NCBI GenBank assembly: GCA_001247695.2
Contig: LGRX02028911.1
Coordinates: 36,398 to 100,397 of the forward strand
Direction: 5' to 3'
DNA length: 64,000 bases
DNA from: Cymbomonas tetramitiformis
Lineage: Eukaryota; Chlorophyta; Pyramimonadophyceae; Pyramimonadales; Pyramimonadaceae
The position numbers were made by a program, and so were the translations under genes. Under the pieces are notes generated by a model. The model ran no database searches and had not been told where the DNA came from. It saw only the letters and a program-made list of their open reading frames with translations. Position 1 is the first letter of the stretch; every line of letters begins with the position of its first letter. Of the stretch, positions 50,590 to 62,212 are shown piece by piece.

Positions 50590-52179
50590 TTATTAGCATC
50601 GTCCCGCGGGGGCTACTAGCACGCACGACAGTGCGCAGAGGCCGGCGGAGTGCCCTCACATACCGGAGTTCTCCAAGGGGATACGAAAGAGCCCTTGATA
50701 CGAAAGGTGGGTGTATGTCGCAGGGAAGGGAAAAGGCGGGAAGGCAAAGGCGGAGCGAGCAGGAAGGGGAGCAAGCGAGGGGCCAGCATATGCCATTCGG
50801 GGAGATGGCGCGGCGCATCACAGAGCTGTTCACTTATTGTTATTTATTGACTAGCATGCCACACTTATTCATATCGATCGATGATCAACATTTTCCTACG
50901 AAAAATATTGTTGTTTATTGATTTGGACACCGTTCTTATTCATATCGATCGATCAGTACGAAGCACTTATTCATATCGATTGCTATTCATTCGAAACTTA
51001 TCGATACCTATCGATACTGTCGAAAAACTTCGATGCCATGCAGCCTTGCTCCAGAGGGGGCCGGTGCGGCGTATAAGTTGGTGCCCCATAAAAGGGAGTT
51101 GTGTAACCCCCTGCAGGATACATTCCCCGCGGGCCCATTTGCAGTAGGTAGGGGATGATTATTTCCCCTCAAGGATTAGCCGTACTGAAGCTGACATCCC
51201 AAGGCAAGGTCATACCTCATACCATATGAATATCTCTCTTTACGCCGAACGTGGTCAAAACCACGGTTCCCATACCAGCTGTTCCGGTGCGCATTTTGGG
51301 AAGCATTGTTGAGATAATGTGCCAGAATCTGTGGTCCTCAAATTCATGACGATGATGATGATGATATATGTATATATAGTAACAACGTTGGTAAACAATG
51401 GTGCTATAAAATGTCTATTACGGCTAGAGTTAGGTGGATGTCTCAACCTTAACATTTCAAGAATACCCTGCTTCACTACTCTTCAGACTTCCTAAATCCA
51501 TCAACATTCCTATTCTGCCACAATAACAAGTTACTGTACAGGCATGCCATGGGCCATCCTACTGGCACCGTCTCCATCAGATCTGATGCACCTAATATCA
51601 TTCTTATCTAACGGTTTTCTTCCATCGATGATGTTGACAACTGTCAACATTCTTCTCCACATCTCACTGTGATATGCGTATGTTGCATCCTTATCAGATC
51701 TTGGATATTACCACATGTAAGTATGACAATCTAGCCCGAACAGGTTATTTCCTGTAGTAATTACTGTACCCCCAGTAACTAGAGAGAGGGGCTGTACTCC
51801 AAACACCTCCGCCCCCGCCGCCGCCTTCGCCGCCGTGCTCCAGGCACATGAATGATTTCTTGTATGAGGAGGACTCCGATGCCTGGATGGGACCTGGCGA
51901 TCTTGAGGAGCCCAAGGCAGCGGCAAATAAATGCATGCTATGAATTGGAAAGGCAGTCGCCACATAAAGACACATTGCCGGAATGAGTAGACAAACTTGT
52001 ATGAACTAATCTGGAAAAGGACATAGCATGCCAACAGCAACCAACTAAAGTGAATTAAAGAAATAAATGTTTCGCCCACGTAGGCCGACAAGAAACACCA
52101 TTAGCATTTTAAAGAAACAATCCAACTAGTCCACGCAAAATCAACATTTGTAATTACTTTACCGATGCCTCTTTTTTGG
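50590..52179. other. no recognised gene
   Basis: Contains CTTATTCATATCGATCGAT repeated near 50863, 50936 and 50966, also seen near 44007; a (GAT)n tract at 51349-51364; and a GCC-rich trinucleotide stretch at 51808-51836. The minus frame over 51745-51975 (Gly/Ser-rich end) could be an exon of a gene downstream of the ion channel, but nothing supports this. Confidence 0.4.
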
Positions 52180-52682
52180 GAGTTAAGGGTAGGGTGCCGG
52201 AAGGCTTCAAAACATTTTCTGGAATTAAAGTTGATAGCAAATCCCATATTTAATCGATAAATAAAATAATTACTTTCAAAAATTCCTACAGGCGAAATTT
52301 GCAACATGACCCCCTATTTTTATTGGCTAGGGTCCAAGAATGGGGTGTCGACGTGGTATCAAACAAATCTGAGGCGATTCTATCGAACCAATTTTGAGAT
52401 CTATTTTTTGTAGAATAAAAACAAGCAGATTAGGTATATACAATTGCCATAAAAATTATATCTCGAAAATGATTCGATAGAATCGCCTCAGATTTTTTTG
52501 ATACCACGTGGACACCCCATTCTTGGACCCTAGCCAATAAAAATAGGGGGTCATGTTGCAAAATTCTGCGCTATAATTTTCAACAGGTGGCATCTTTACA
52601 ATGTAATTTTAATTCTGCTAAGTATGGAAATTGTAATCAGTATTTTTTAATTCGTGGGAAGCTGGCACCCTACCCTTAACTC
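52180..52682. mobile_element. nested MITE pair downstream of the ion channel gene
   Basis: Outer inverted repeat GAGTTAAGGGTAGGGTGCC at 52180-52198 and 52664-52682. Inside it, 52298-about 52390 and 52472-52562 form a near-perfect inverted repeat of about 90 bp (TTGCAACATGACCCCCTATT and inverse; TCTGAGGCGATTCTATCGAA and inverse) around a short centre, so the core could fold into a long hairpin. Confidence 0.75.
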
Positions 52683-52846
52683 AATTAAGATAAACATAGT
52701 AAATATTGTCAACATCACCAGCTTTCCATTTCATGCATAGCTAATCTTTATTACTATGATAGTCACAAATGGATATAAGAAGCTCGATCACAGCGATGCA
52801 ACACTTGTGTTGAAAAGAGAGAATGTGCAAAAGCATCGTCACAAAT

Positions 52847-55800
52847 TTACCAAAGGAGGCCAAACAATATTCTATGAATGTCGATGTAGTCACCCAGTAC
52901 TCCTTGCAGACAAGCAATCCATATGACTGGGAATATTGTCAGGCACATCCGGTCAACCACATCTCCAAGGGGAACTATGTTGTCCACCTTCACATTATAC
53001 TTCACAGCTTCCAGTAGAACATGCGCTTTGCCAAGGGTGAATCCTTCGCATTTCTCTAGAAGAATCAACGGGGTGAAATGCTCAAGGATCTTTATATCAT
53101 CCAAATCCTGGGCCACTAAACTATCGAAGCATTCTGGCATTTTAAGGTCTAGCAATAGATTGTAGAGCTTCCTTTGATCCTCTGCTTTGGCCAATGCCTT
53201 GATACGTTTCAAACCCTTGAAAGACGGTACTTCTGTGTCTGCATTTATGCTGCTGTTCTCTTCAATGGTAGTGACACCATTTTCCTGCATTCGACATCAA
53301 GCAGTAATAATTATATGTAATCACTATTCACTGAGGTCAGGAACGTATCGATCTCAATCGCTCAATAGACTGGTGAGGCCAATCGGCCAAAAACAAGAAT
53401 CCTGGATAGCATGCATCTGGATGAGAATCTCTTCCCTTTGCATGCAGATAAATAGCACAATTAATTGCAGGGATGAGAAAGATTATACAAAGCCCTTTGA
53501 GGGCAAGCATTTCATGATCGATCACAGCATATCCGTTCCCTGAGCAGGGAAAGAAACTATCCTTTCTTCACTGAGGGAGAGGCATTGTAAATAGAGGCAT
53601 ACGTGTTGGTCACTGATGTGATTCCTGCTCCTGTTACAACCAGCAAAATTTGACCGCTCATTCGCCATTCTGGCCGACCCCTATAAGATATCCTGACTTA
53701 GATATTAAATACACGCTGAGGTTCAGGAAAGGAAACTGATGCACAGACCTTCATGTGTCTTTTGGCGGACAAAGGTAGCGTTCATACGAACCTTATACTC
53801 TGCCATGTGCTTTTCCACACTTCTGGGAAGAGTGGGTGGAGGTTAAGACGCCTGATGTCCACATGGATAGAGTAGGTGTCGAGAAGACTGACCGTTGCAC
53901 ACTCAATCATGACACAGAGATTGATCAAGATCATTGCCTGCATGTGGAAAAACTCACATGTCCACAACCACAGATAACCTGTCGTGAATGCAATGCCCTA
54001 ACGCTAGATTGAAATGTTGATGAAATGTTATAAATGCTGCTATCAAAGCAACATGGCGATCATGACCATGCCTATGATGGCCTACTACGTGATGGCTGAG
54101 GGCACCAGGATAGGACTCATCATTTAGGCTACACGAGTTTATATGCTGTTTGAAACAGTATGTGTGCACCCACCACGAACATACTTAAGGGGTGCATGCC
54201 ATCCAATTGAGAGTATCTCAGAAAATCTTCCAGAGGAGAGGGTCCACAGCACTTGACAAAAAATTCCAGTATCCCCTGACATTCTTAAGTAGGCGAGCTC
54301 GTTCTTCTGGGCTGGGATTCAGCATAGGTTTTACGGTCCAAGCTGTTTGGGGGGCTAAGCTTATCTGACATGCTGTGGCACTAAAGCTAAGCCCAGTTTT
54401 GGGATGTAAGATTGAAGTTTGAGCATTCTGTTTCAACAGCTTTTAACAGGTCAAATGATAAAATTTTGTTTCTCATTTCACAAAACGGATCCTTGTATGT
54501 GAGCACAAACAGATCCTCGTGTTTTCTCACTTGCTTGGCTGACATACCGATTCCTCTGTAGCTGTAGGAGTGATAGAAGGAAGGTACGGTAACATGATCA
54601 ATGGGTCAAGAAAAGGGGTTGATTTGAAGTGGTAACAGTGGCACCGCTCCCATACAAATCTCTGTGCAAAATTGGGAAAGAGTCTTCGCTATCCTATCAG
54701 GGTATAACATGACACTCTGACTGGAAGTGGAGACAAGGGCCTGAGAAACACAGAATAAGTTTTGCAAACTTGACTTGTGCAGCAGGCAAATTTCATTTTG
54801 AGGTTCACCTTGTAGAATTTGTCCAGGACAGTCATGTCGTCAGTCTCAGGCACCTTCTCAGCAGTTATGAACATAATAGCAACAACAGTGAGCAGTGAGG
54901 TGATAATCAATCCAGTCCGTTCACCTGCCACCAACAGTGGGTCAGAGAATCTCTAGCAAACAAAGGACTTGAGAATGGAACTTGAGTGTACAATTTCCAC
55001 AAGAGAGTAAGGAGATGGATACAGGCAAAAGGGAATGTGCCAAGCGAAAGATGCACAGAGAATGGCTCCTTACAAGTCCCTAAGCACCTTACAGTGAACG
55101 ACTCGGACAACCGTACCGGAATCATCGGTAAATACACAACATATGCACACCGTGAGCAAAACTGTTTGAAACTGACGGTATGCAGGAAAGGCGAACACCG
55201 AGGAGCTGCCAGCAGCAGAATAACGGAAGGTGTAAACCGGATACAAAGAGCCTAGCTGCCGGCAGCAGAATAATGGAAGGTGTAAACCGAGGAGCTGCCA
55301 GCAGCAGAATAATGGAAGGTGTAAACCGAGCCTAGCTGCCGGCAGCAGAATAATGGAAGGTGTAAACCGGATACAAAGAGCCTAGCTGCCGGCAGCAGAA
55401 TAATGGAAGGTGTAAATCGGATACAAAGAGCCTAGCTGCCGGCAGCAATTGACAGCCCGCAAGGAGCCCATATCAAGAGTAGCCATCGGCAGCACCAATC
55501 GTGCTTAAGTAACTGATCCAAAATACTACGACGGGTTTTTGCGTTTCTACGAGGCAAACCCACCTCCCCCAACTGGTAGCATGAAGGTGACAAAAGTGAT
55601 AGCCACTGTGATAGCCACTGGGATACACGACATGTGAAGGTATGACTCATAGTATCGCTTCACTTCCAATTTGATTTGAAAGCCGCTCAAGCAATACTCG
55701 AAGTATGCATCTCCGAGAGTGCTTTGTGTAGCTGCCCGCAATTGGCTCTTGGAATCTTGCAGTGAGGTGGTTTTAACGGATCCCATGCTATTCCAGCAAA

Positions 55801-58153
55801 TAAAGGTTGCCTCAGCACCCAGGTAAGTTATATTCCACGAGCTGCTCTTAAGGGAGGAGGCATCCGTGTTTGTGTGAGCCAGATACATCAGCTGGTCTGT
55901 AGGATAGTTATAACTCATGACCTGAGCCCCGACAAATACAAATAAATCAGTGACAGTCTGAAAAGCTTCCACAAGTCTCAAGTTTCAGAGGCACCTGGGT
56001 ACACGCTTTGACTTGAACCACTTAGAGCATCATATATCTCTGGAGAAAGCTTCACATACACCCTTGGGACAGTAAAAAAGTATAGAGAACACCGCCACAC
56101 GCAGCATACGGCAGGTGTAATGACCTATTTTAGTTCCAGATAGCAGAAACCAGAAACTGCTGCGTATCGTTATTTGCTTTTCAGGAAACAAGTGAGCTAC
56201 ACTTGTTATGGCAACACAAACACGGTGCAGGCGAGGAGATACACAATACATAAGCGCCATCTTGAGCAAAGATCCAAAGAAAAAGAAAAGAACATCAAAA
56301 GATAACTTTAGCAGTGCTTTTGAGAAATGCCCCAGGATACAGTCAGAATGATAATAGTGTGAGAGGCAAAGGTCCTAGCAAAGGTCTAGGCAGAGGATAT
56401 GCAAAATTCAGGTCTACACCTCTATGTAGCAGGTCTGTGCGTCAAACGGAAAATGTTCAACATTTTGGTCACAGGATGTCGTCACGGTCGCACTTCGGGA
56501 TTCAAGTACCCCTCCATCTGAGGATATTGTACCAATCCAATCTCCACTGCCCCACATAGTTTCGTAAGGGTCTACGGAGTTCCAAAAGGTGGTTGGCGGA
56601 GCGAAGTATGGCTTCTCCCCTGAGAGACTCACTTGCTGCACTCCCCCATACTTGTCGGGATCCCACCTGATAAGACAACCCTAGGCGGTCATAAAACTGC
56701 GAGAAAGCAAACGCTTTGTTTCGAAACATCAAACCCAATACCCGAAAATGCAAACGCAAGAAGATCAACTCACTGAAATCATGCAAACTTTCGGAGAGAT
56801 ATTGGAACTGAAGCAAGTGGCTGCTGCTTAGCTTTGTATTGCAAGCGATCACACTGACGCTGGCACTCTTCTGCAGTGCTAAATTGAGCCTGGTTATCGT
56901 TGGAAGCGCACACTGATCAAGAAACTTGTGCGTTGAGAAGTGAGGATGATGTATTTGTAATTTTGTGTTTATCTTACAGAGAGCTGAGTGAAGCACTCTA
57001 AGCGCAGTCAAATTCAAGTGCTTCAAGCTTCTCGTCCGCTCAATATTCACAGGAACTACAGTCTACAATGTTGAGGTGTGAACAGCCTTGTCAGCGAACC
57101 TTAAGAATTCATCTGTCCAGGTGACTGCGAATCTGACGTTCGACTGCATTTCTTCCCTCGCGCCGTCGAGCTGGATAGTTGTCCCCATGCCAAAAACAAA
57201 GCTGCAAGGTGAGATACGAAATGACACGAGAAACTCAAATATAATCATCACGAGATGGGTATCAACATCTCTCATAACAGTTTCTGAGCTCTCCCTAATA
57301 AAACAATGTCAAAGAAAGATTGTCTCTGCCATACCTCCACAATCTTTGAAACGAGAATCGTTACTGAAACGTTTAGAACTTGCGATTGGTCCAATACAGG
57401 CCGCGTCGTCTTGTCATAGGGAGCGGTGCCGTTGTTTTTCTGCAAGGCACGGGATCACACGACAGCTGTCAGTTTTGCAAAAATAGCCTTACTGCAGACA
57501 TGTTTTTGCGTTCAAGTGCCGACTTGGTCAGCTCGGCGAACGTGCCGCATGTTGCTTGTGACTGAAACACCCACGACCTATTCGAGCATGCATCGATTGA
57601 TTGCTGGGATGGTCCAAGAAAAGTCCTTTCCTTTGGCCGACAAAGTTTTGTTCCCTTGTGCAGCACAGTGCTACAGGGGCGTCTCTCCCTCTTTTTCTCT
57701 CCCTCCCTCTCTCGCTCTCTTTCCACCCCGGAGCTGGTGTGGCGTGTGAAAATATTAGCTTCCACTAGGAGCGAGTTTGTTTCAGGAGTCCACCAGATCC
57801 GTGCAGCAAGGAACAAGAGGAACCGAACTAGGTCATACGGCGTGCGCAGTGGCCATAACGAGAGTGAATGTGCGTACACATTTTCGGAAAGGTGGCCGAG
57901 CAGATCGACCGCCTAAGGCAAAGTGGTGGCTCGACGTGCAACATCAGATGAGAACCTGGTCAGTGGTGCCGAAGAGGTCGGTCAAAAGCACAGAGACGTA
58001 GCGCTCCGACGAAAAGGTGCAGTCCCTTTCTTCTGACTCAGAGACCGGGTGCTTGCACGGCTGGGAATCCTGGCTGCTCGCCAGCGAAACGCACTGCGCG
58101 ATGAATGTCAGCGCCAGGGCGAGTTCGCAGGCCCCCAGCCTCGCCCTCTCCAT
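52847..58153 (-). CDS. Cys-loop (pentameric) ligand-gated ion channel subunit with SAM-like domain
   Basis: Membrane receptor-channel subunit. Exons by GT-AG sites: 58153-57956 (signal peptide MERARLGACELALALTFIAQ), 57439-57335 (YDKTTRPV), 57170-57100 (FAVTWTDEFL), 56666-56420, 55921-55564, 54924-54809; these join in frame to exactly 365 codons. WDPDKYGG at 126 and the Cys-loop C190-C204, with 13 residues between and FPFD inside, are diagnostic. M1 is about 299-322; M2 starts at GERTGLIITSLL with Glu at -1', Leu at 9' (338) and Glu at 20', the cation-channel pattern. Exon 7 from 53937 holds M3 (AMILINLCVMIECATVSLL); its 3' end is uncertain and a further small exon may exist before 53284. Exon 8 (53284-52847) encodes a SAM-like segment (LDLKMPECFDSLV ... 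GFTLGKAHVLLEAV) and then M4 (DRMCLTIFPVIW), stop at 52847-52849. Confidence 0.88.
55190..55450. repeat. minisatellite in channel intron 5
   Basis: GGCAGCAGAATAATGGAAGG (or a one-base variant) recurs at about 55211, 55261, 55301, 55342, 55391, with two unit lengths, about 40 and 50 bp, that differ by GATACAAAGAG. Confidence 0.85.
57676..57735. repeat. pyrimidine-rich tract in channel intron 1
   Basis: TCTCTCCCTC-type tract (purine-rich GAGAGGGAG on the coding strand). Low complexity; accounts for spurious ERERE open frames. Confidence 0.7.
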
Positions 58154-58432
58154 GATTCTGAGAACACTTGCTGACCTCCACCAATGCCAAATCACGCAGC
58201 GACCTCAAACCTCCCTATCAACACCGCTCACATAGGATTCTCTTCCACGTCGTCCACTTACACAGGCGTCCCTTCCACGTCGTGGTGCTCGCCTGCACGG
58301 CAGCCCAGTTGCAGCACAATGTCGGCAGTCACCCGCAGCACAGACTACCGCTGAATACCAGGACATTGAGAGGACATGCGAGCTTGGGGGCTGTCGCACA
58401 AACGGCGAGAGGCACGTGCGCATATATAAAGG

Positions 58433-58440
58433 CACATGTA
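58433..58440 (+). promoter_or_regulatory. TATA-like box between divergent genes
   Basis: TATATAAA about 280 bp upstream of the channel ATG (on the other strand) and about 595 bp upstream of the ATG at 59035, in plus orientation. Could serve the rightward gene with a long 5' UTR. No other promoter element recognised. Confidence 0.3.
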
Positions 58441-59034
58441 AAGGCGCATAACCGTGTGCGTTCAAAGGTTCTGTTCAACGGTTATGTATGAACCCAACGG
58501 AGGGGTGAGGTGTCGAAATCGGAGGTTCCAGACTAGGCGCAGGCTTTCAGTCAGTGTGCATGCATGTAACGCTCTTCACACCCATAACACGTACGCAAAC
58601 ACATCACAACTCCGCTGTGCTGTGCAGTTTCAACAGCACACAACACAAAATTCATCATCCTACGAGGTATCATCCGTTGTTATGTACATATACAGGAATA
58701 CACGTATCAAATACCTGTTCGTTTATCTCCTGTTCTCAATTTCGTTTTATCAAAATTTGAGAGATTTTTTAAAAGCACCCGACACCTCTCCCTACTCTCG
58801 TCTGTCTATCTATGTATCAGTATGTCTGTGACACACTGTTGTACAAAGTGACCCCTTTCTGTTGGGATGGCGAAAAATTATCCACAGTGTTAGTCCCTAC
58901 TGTATTGGGGAAAAATCTGGTTCCCTCGCTTCAGCTTGAGGGAGAACGTTTCTCCCGATCACGCCACACGACAGGCGAAGGTCCTAGAAACGACTGATAC
59001 GGCAGAACGAGGGACTGCAGTTGCCACGCGGTCA

Positions 59035-59997
59035 ATGGCTCAGCTGTCAGAACTAGCTAGACATATTGAAATATTGATAGAAAATTTGGTGGCAGAGGAG
59101 CTGCCGTTCTTGCTACAAGCCGGGTCGTGGGGGAGCTTACATTCCGACAGGGTCCAGTGGTGCGCTGTTGCGCCATATGGTTCGTATGATAACGATTCAA
59201 TAGAACGCAGAACATGGTTTATGGACGAGCTGGGCCATATCACCAACGCCGCAGGTGAATACCTCTATGTGAACGACCAGGGCAGAGTTTGCGTTTGGGA
59301 TGATGATTCAGACGAATTTGAGGACCGTCGCAGATGGAAGTTCGACGGCATGAATCTCTGCCTCGAAGATGGGCGCCGGCTTTACTGCAGAGAAGTCGAG
59401 GGTGACGGCCAGCCGATGCTTGGGGAGGTCTACGTAGCGAAAGAAGGAACTTACCAGGAGAAGCGGACTGACAACGTCCACTGGGGAATCGTGCCTATGC
59501 CAGACGGAGTGGTCACACGGGTGTACAAAGAGCGCAAGGGGCTCAAGCAACCAGCAAGGGGCTCAAGCAACCAGCAAGGGGCTCAAGCAATGTTAAACAA
59601 GCCGTCAAACATATCGGAAACCTATGCGTGTCAGGCTTATTACACGTTCACAGAAGGCATAGGCTGGTCAGAGAGTTCAACTCGTTGTGCCGAAAATTAC
59701 GTGCTGCATGTGGACAGAGCCCAGCAGCGCTTCTTGCTGGAAGTCGGTAAAGGTCAAGTTTACTTTAATAACGAGCCGATCGACATTGTTGGGAGAATCG
59801 AAGGTGACAACTTGTTCATCAATGAGGAGGCTACAGGTGGGAGTGACTACTTTGAATTGAGCCAAATCACGGTCACCTGGAATGCGGACCACAATCTACC
59901 GGAGATCACCGACGAGCATGACTGGCTCCCAACTTCTGAGCAAAGAGAGATTGAAAAGAACATAAGACGCCAACTGATGCACTCAATCTGTGAGTAA
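59035..59997 (+). CDS. unknown 320-residue acidic, Trp-rich protein
   Basis: Single-exon frame, ATG at 59035 (MAQLSELARHIEILIENLV) with G at +4; the frame is open upstream to 58936 but without ATG. Not recognised. An amphipathic helical N terminus (1-30) is followed by a region of regularly spaced aromatic and short beta-like segments (RRTWFMDELGHI, AGEYLYVNDQGRVCVW, RRRWKFDGMNLCL, GRRLYCREVEG, VHWGIVPM) suggesting a beta-rich, possibly beta-trefoil-like fold; this is inference only. A 20-bp tandem repeat (59547-59602) lies in the middle, then a second beta-like half (EGIGWSESSTRCAENYVLHV). No signal peptide or membrane segment, so probably cytosolic. It is transcribed divergently from the ion channel, 880 bp away. 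Confidence 0.6.
   Translation: MAQLSELARHIEILIENLVAEELPFLLQAGSWGSLHSDRVQWCAVAPYGSYDNDSIERRTWFMDELGHITNAAGEYLYVNDQGRVCVWDDDSDEFEDRRRWKFDGMNLCLEDGRRLYCREVEGDGQPMLGEVYVAKEGTYQEKRTDNVHWGIVPMPDGVVTRVYKERKGLKQPARGSSNQQGAQAMLNKPSNISETYACQAYYTFTEGIGWSESSTRCAENYVLHVDRAQQRFLLEVGKGQVYFNNEPIDIVGRIEGDNLFINEEATGGSDYFELSQITVTWNADHNLPEITDEHDWLPTSEQREIEKNIRRQLMHSICE
59547..59602 (+). repeat. 20-bp tandem repeat inside the unknown gene
   Basis: AAGGGGCTCAAGCAACCAGC is repeated about 2.75 times. Because 20 is not a multiple of 3, successive units are read in different frames (GLKQPA, RGSSNQQ, GAQ). Confidence 0.9.
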
Positions 59998-62212
59998 AGT
60001 ACCAAGTCCGGTGGGCTGGCAGTTGGAGCTGGCCATATCTCTCTGCCTCATTGGTGGTACACAATTCGTTATATAGTGGCCTTTCTTTGTTTTTAATCCT
60101 TTCGAAACGTATCATTTAGCTCGCTATCGTCTCTAGCCTTGCAAGTTGCCTTCGTATTGTGCACCCCCGCTTGCAGGTCTCTCGCCTCTCTTATCTTGGT
60201 TCCCATGTGCCGTTGCATGATCTCCCAAAAGAAAACAGGCTCTTTTCTGGGGCTTGCTTGTAGAGCGCCATATTCAGTTATCAACAAGGTGTAACTCATA
60301 CGTGTCAACCGTAGAAGTGTATGCGTGATATTTTTGGCCTCGATGAAGTTTGGACGCATAACCTAGGGATCATGTCTCACGTGCTCAACAGAGTGATAGG
60401 CGGAACGCCAAATATGTAGTTTTTGGGTGCTTGCATACGAGCTCATATGCATTCATTTAACTGGGGCGACCCAACGACTCATTTCCTTGAGGTAATCCGC
60501 CAACGAGTCACCCGCGACGCGATACGCACCAAGTGAGCAGCACGTGGAAGCAACGTTTTGACGACTTCTTCAACACGTATAAGGATACCCTCTGTGTGGC
60601 TCTCCCCGAAGCATCCAAGCGTATTCAATTAGCACAATGTTTTAGGGTAGGGTGCACCGAGGGAATAAGAGAGGCCCGAAGAAGGCATGCCATTTCACGC
60701 CAGTGAGGAATCTGCTTGTAGAAAATATTTCTTATTGTCCTGTCGTCGCCCTCATCCTTGGCAGGCTCGCGACTGTTCACTAGTGCAAAGTTCGCACAGC
60801 ATATGCCACTACTAAGAGGTCTACCGGTTTGCTTACTCCAAGCGGTTCAGGAAATTCCAACAGGATATTATCATCCCGTTTCCGTTTATTATCTGTCATA
60901 AAAATCACACAGATAGACGGTTTCAAAACTGTTCAACTGCAAGTTAGCAACTGCGAACCCAAAAACCCGCAGAAGGCGGTTGTGTGCACTACATGGACGT
61001 GTGACCGCTCAAAATTTTCGTCTCGATCTTTGTAGACCGAATATCGAGATACCGTTGGACGCTCCTTGAGGAGACCTACACAGGGGTATAACACTTGTGG
61101 GGGTAATATATCCAATAAGAATACTGAAATTAGCATCAAAGTATGTCATACGATGCTTAACAATAAATTCTGGTTTGCGATAGTTATTCGGCGTTTTGTC
61201 ACAGAACATCGAAACCTCACTACACCCTACCCTCAATTCGACGATTTGCGACTGAAACCGGCTAACCTCTGCTCTTTATGTTTTAGGACCAAAGCAAATT
61301 ACCTTACTTACACGAAACTGCCGGATGTGCCATACTGTGTGTCACCTCCGTAGTCTGTACTGTGCACTCCTATAGTACTGGATGACAGACCGAAGGGTTT
61401 CGGCTGGGTAGGAGGTACTTGCAGGAGCAATCCAAGTCACGGGGGACTAGATATATAGTACTGCCCCCTGTATGACATTCCTCGATGCATGTGACAGATG
61501 ACTGCATTATTCGGCTCGCGACCGCGAGTCACAGCGATAGTGACCGCGAGCCATGTGTTAGAGTACTCGAGCATCACCGTAGCCGTACTCGTACAGCCTT
61601 ACACAGCGCACGTAGCATAAGCTACTTAGACTCTCAGACTCTCATATGTTATATCTTTACAGACATATTATCACCGTTTGAGCCTCATATTTTTGCGTAC
61701 AGCGATAGTATTAAAACACCGATATACAGAATATTCTACCCTGTATGTGTTTCAAACTATCTATTAGGTTATGATTTACCACGACGCACCACTGCAATTT
61801 CTGATGACACTCCGGATTTCAAACTAGCCGTCAAACCTCAAACGCGTTCGAACTGGCAGTCACCAAAATTACCTGAAAATTGCCTTTTGGACTTGCACTA
61901 ACCCACCGCAGGTCGGGCCGGCGTAAGTTTTAACTTGCCCAAACCTTTTATGAGTGGGAATTCAGCTACGATTGCCCTCTCGGCTTTTCTCTCAACTTCA
62001 ATGTCAAATCGCGTTCGTTAATTATCGCATGGTCTGCTAAATTTTGGGGGACGCCTTAGTTTTTAGCTTCATTACGACCATTTACCGCGGAAGCGCTGGC
62101 AAAATTTTCAAGAATTGACAAAACTTAACAAAAATCTACATCTCCACCCCTACGAGAACGACTTGCGCAACATCGTCACCTCCACCGCCACCAACGGTCT
62201 GGAAGGTCTACC
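59998..62212. other. intergenic and leader sequence, no gene seen
   Basis: Short frames only. 61370-62212 precedes the plus-strand gag and probably contains its LTR/leader (CCGCGAGTCACAGCGATAGTGACCGCGAG inverted words near 61520-61550), but no LTR partner is in the window. Confidence 0.45.

Noticed and set aside
51745..51975. Gly/Ser-rich frame as the last exon of the ion channel
   Set aside because: Exon 8 already ends in a natural stop after M4 at 52847; two MITEs lie between.
57469..57879. Minus frame with WTPETNSLLVEANIF as a channel exon
   Set aside because: Looked like a beta-strand exon, but exons 1 and 2 join in frame without it and provide the expected YDKTTRPV region; this frame ends in the GA-rich tract.
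58500..58760. Open plus-strand frames between the divergent genes
   Set aside because: Short, low-complexity, no start context or similarity; treated as intergenic.
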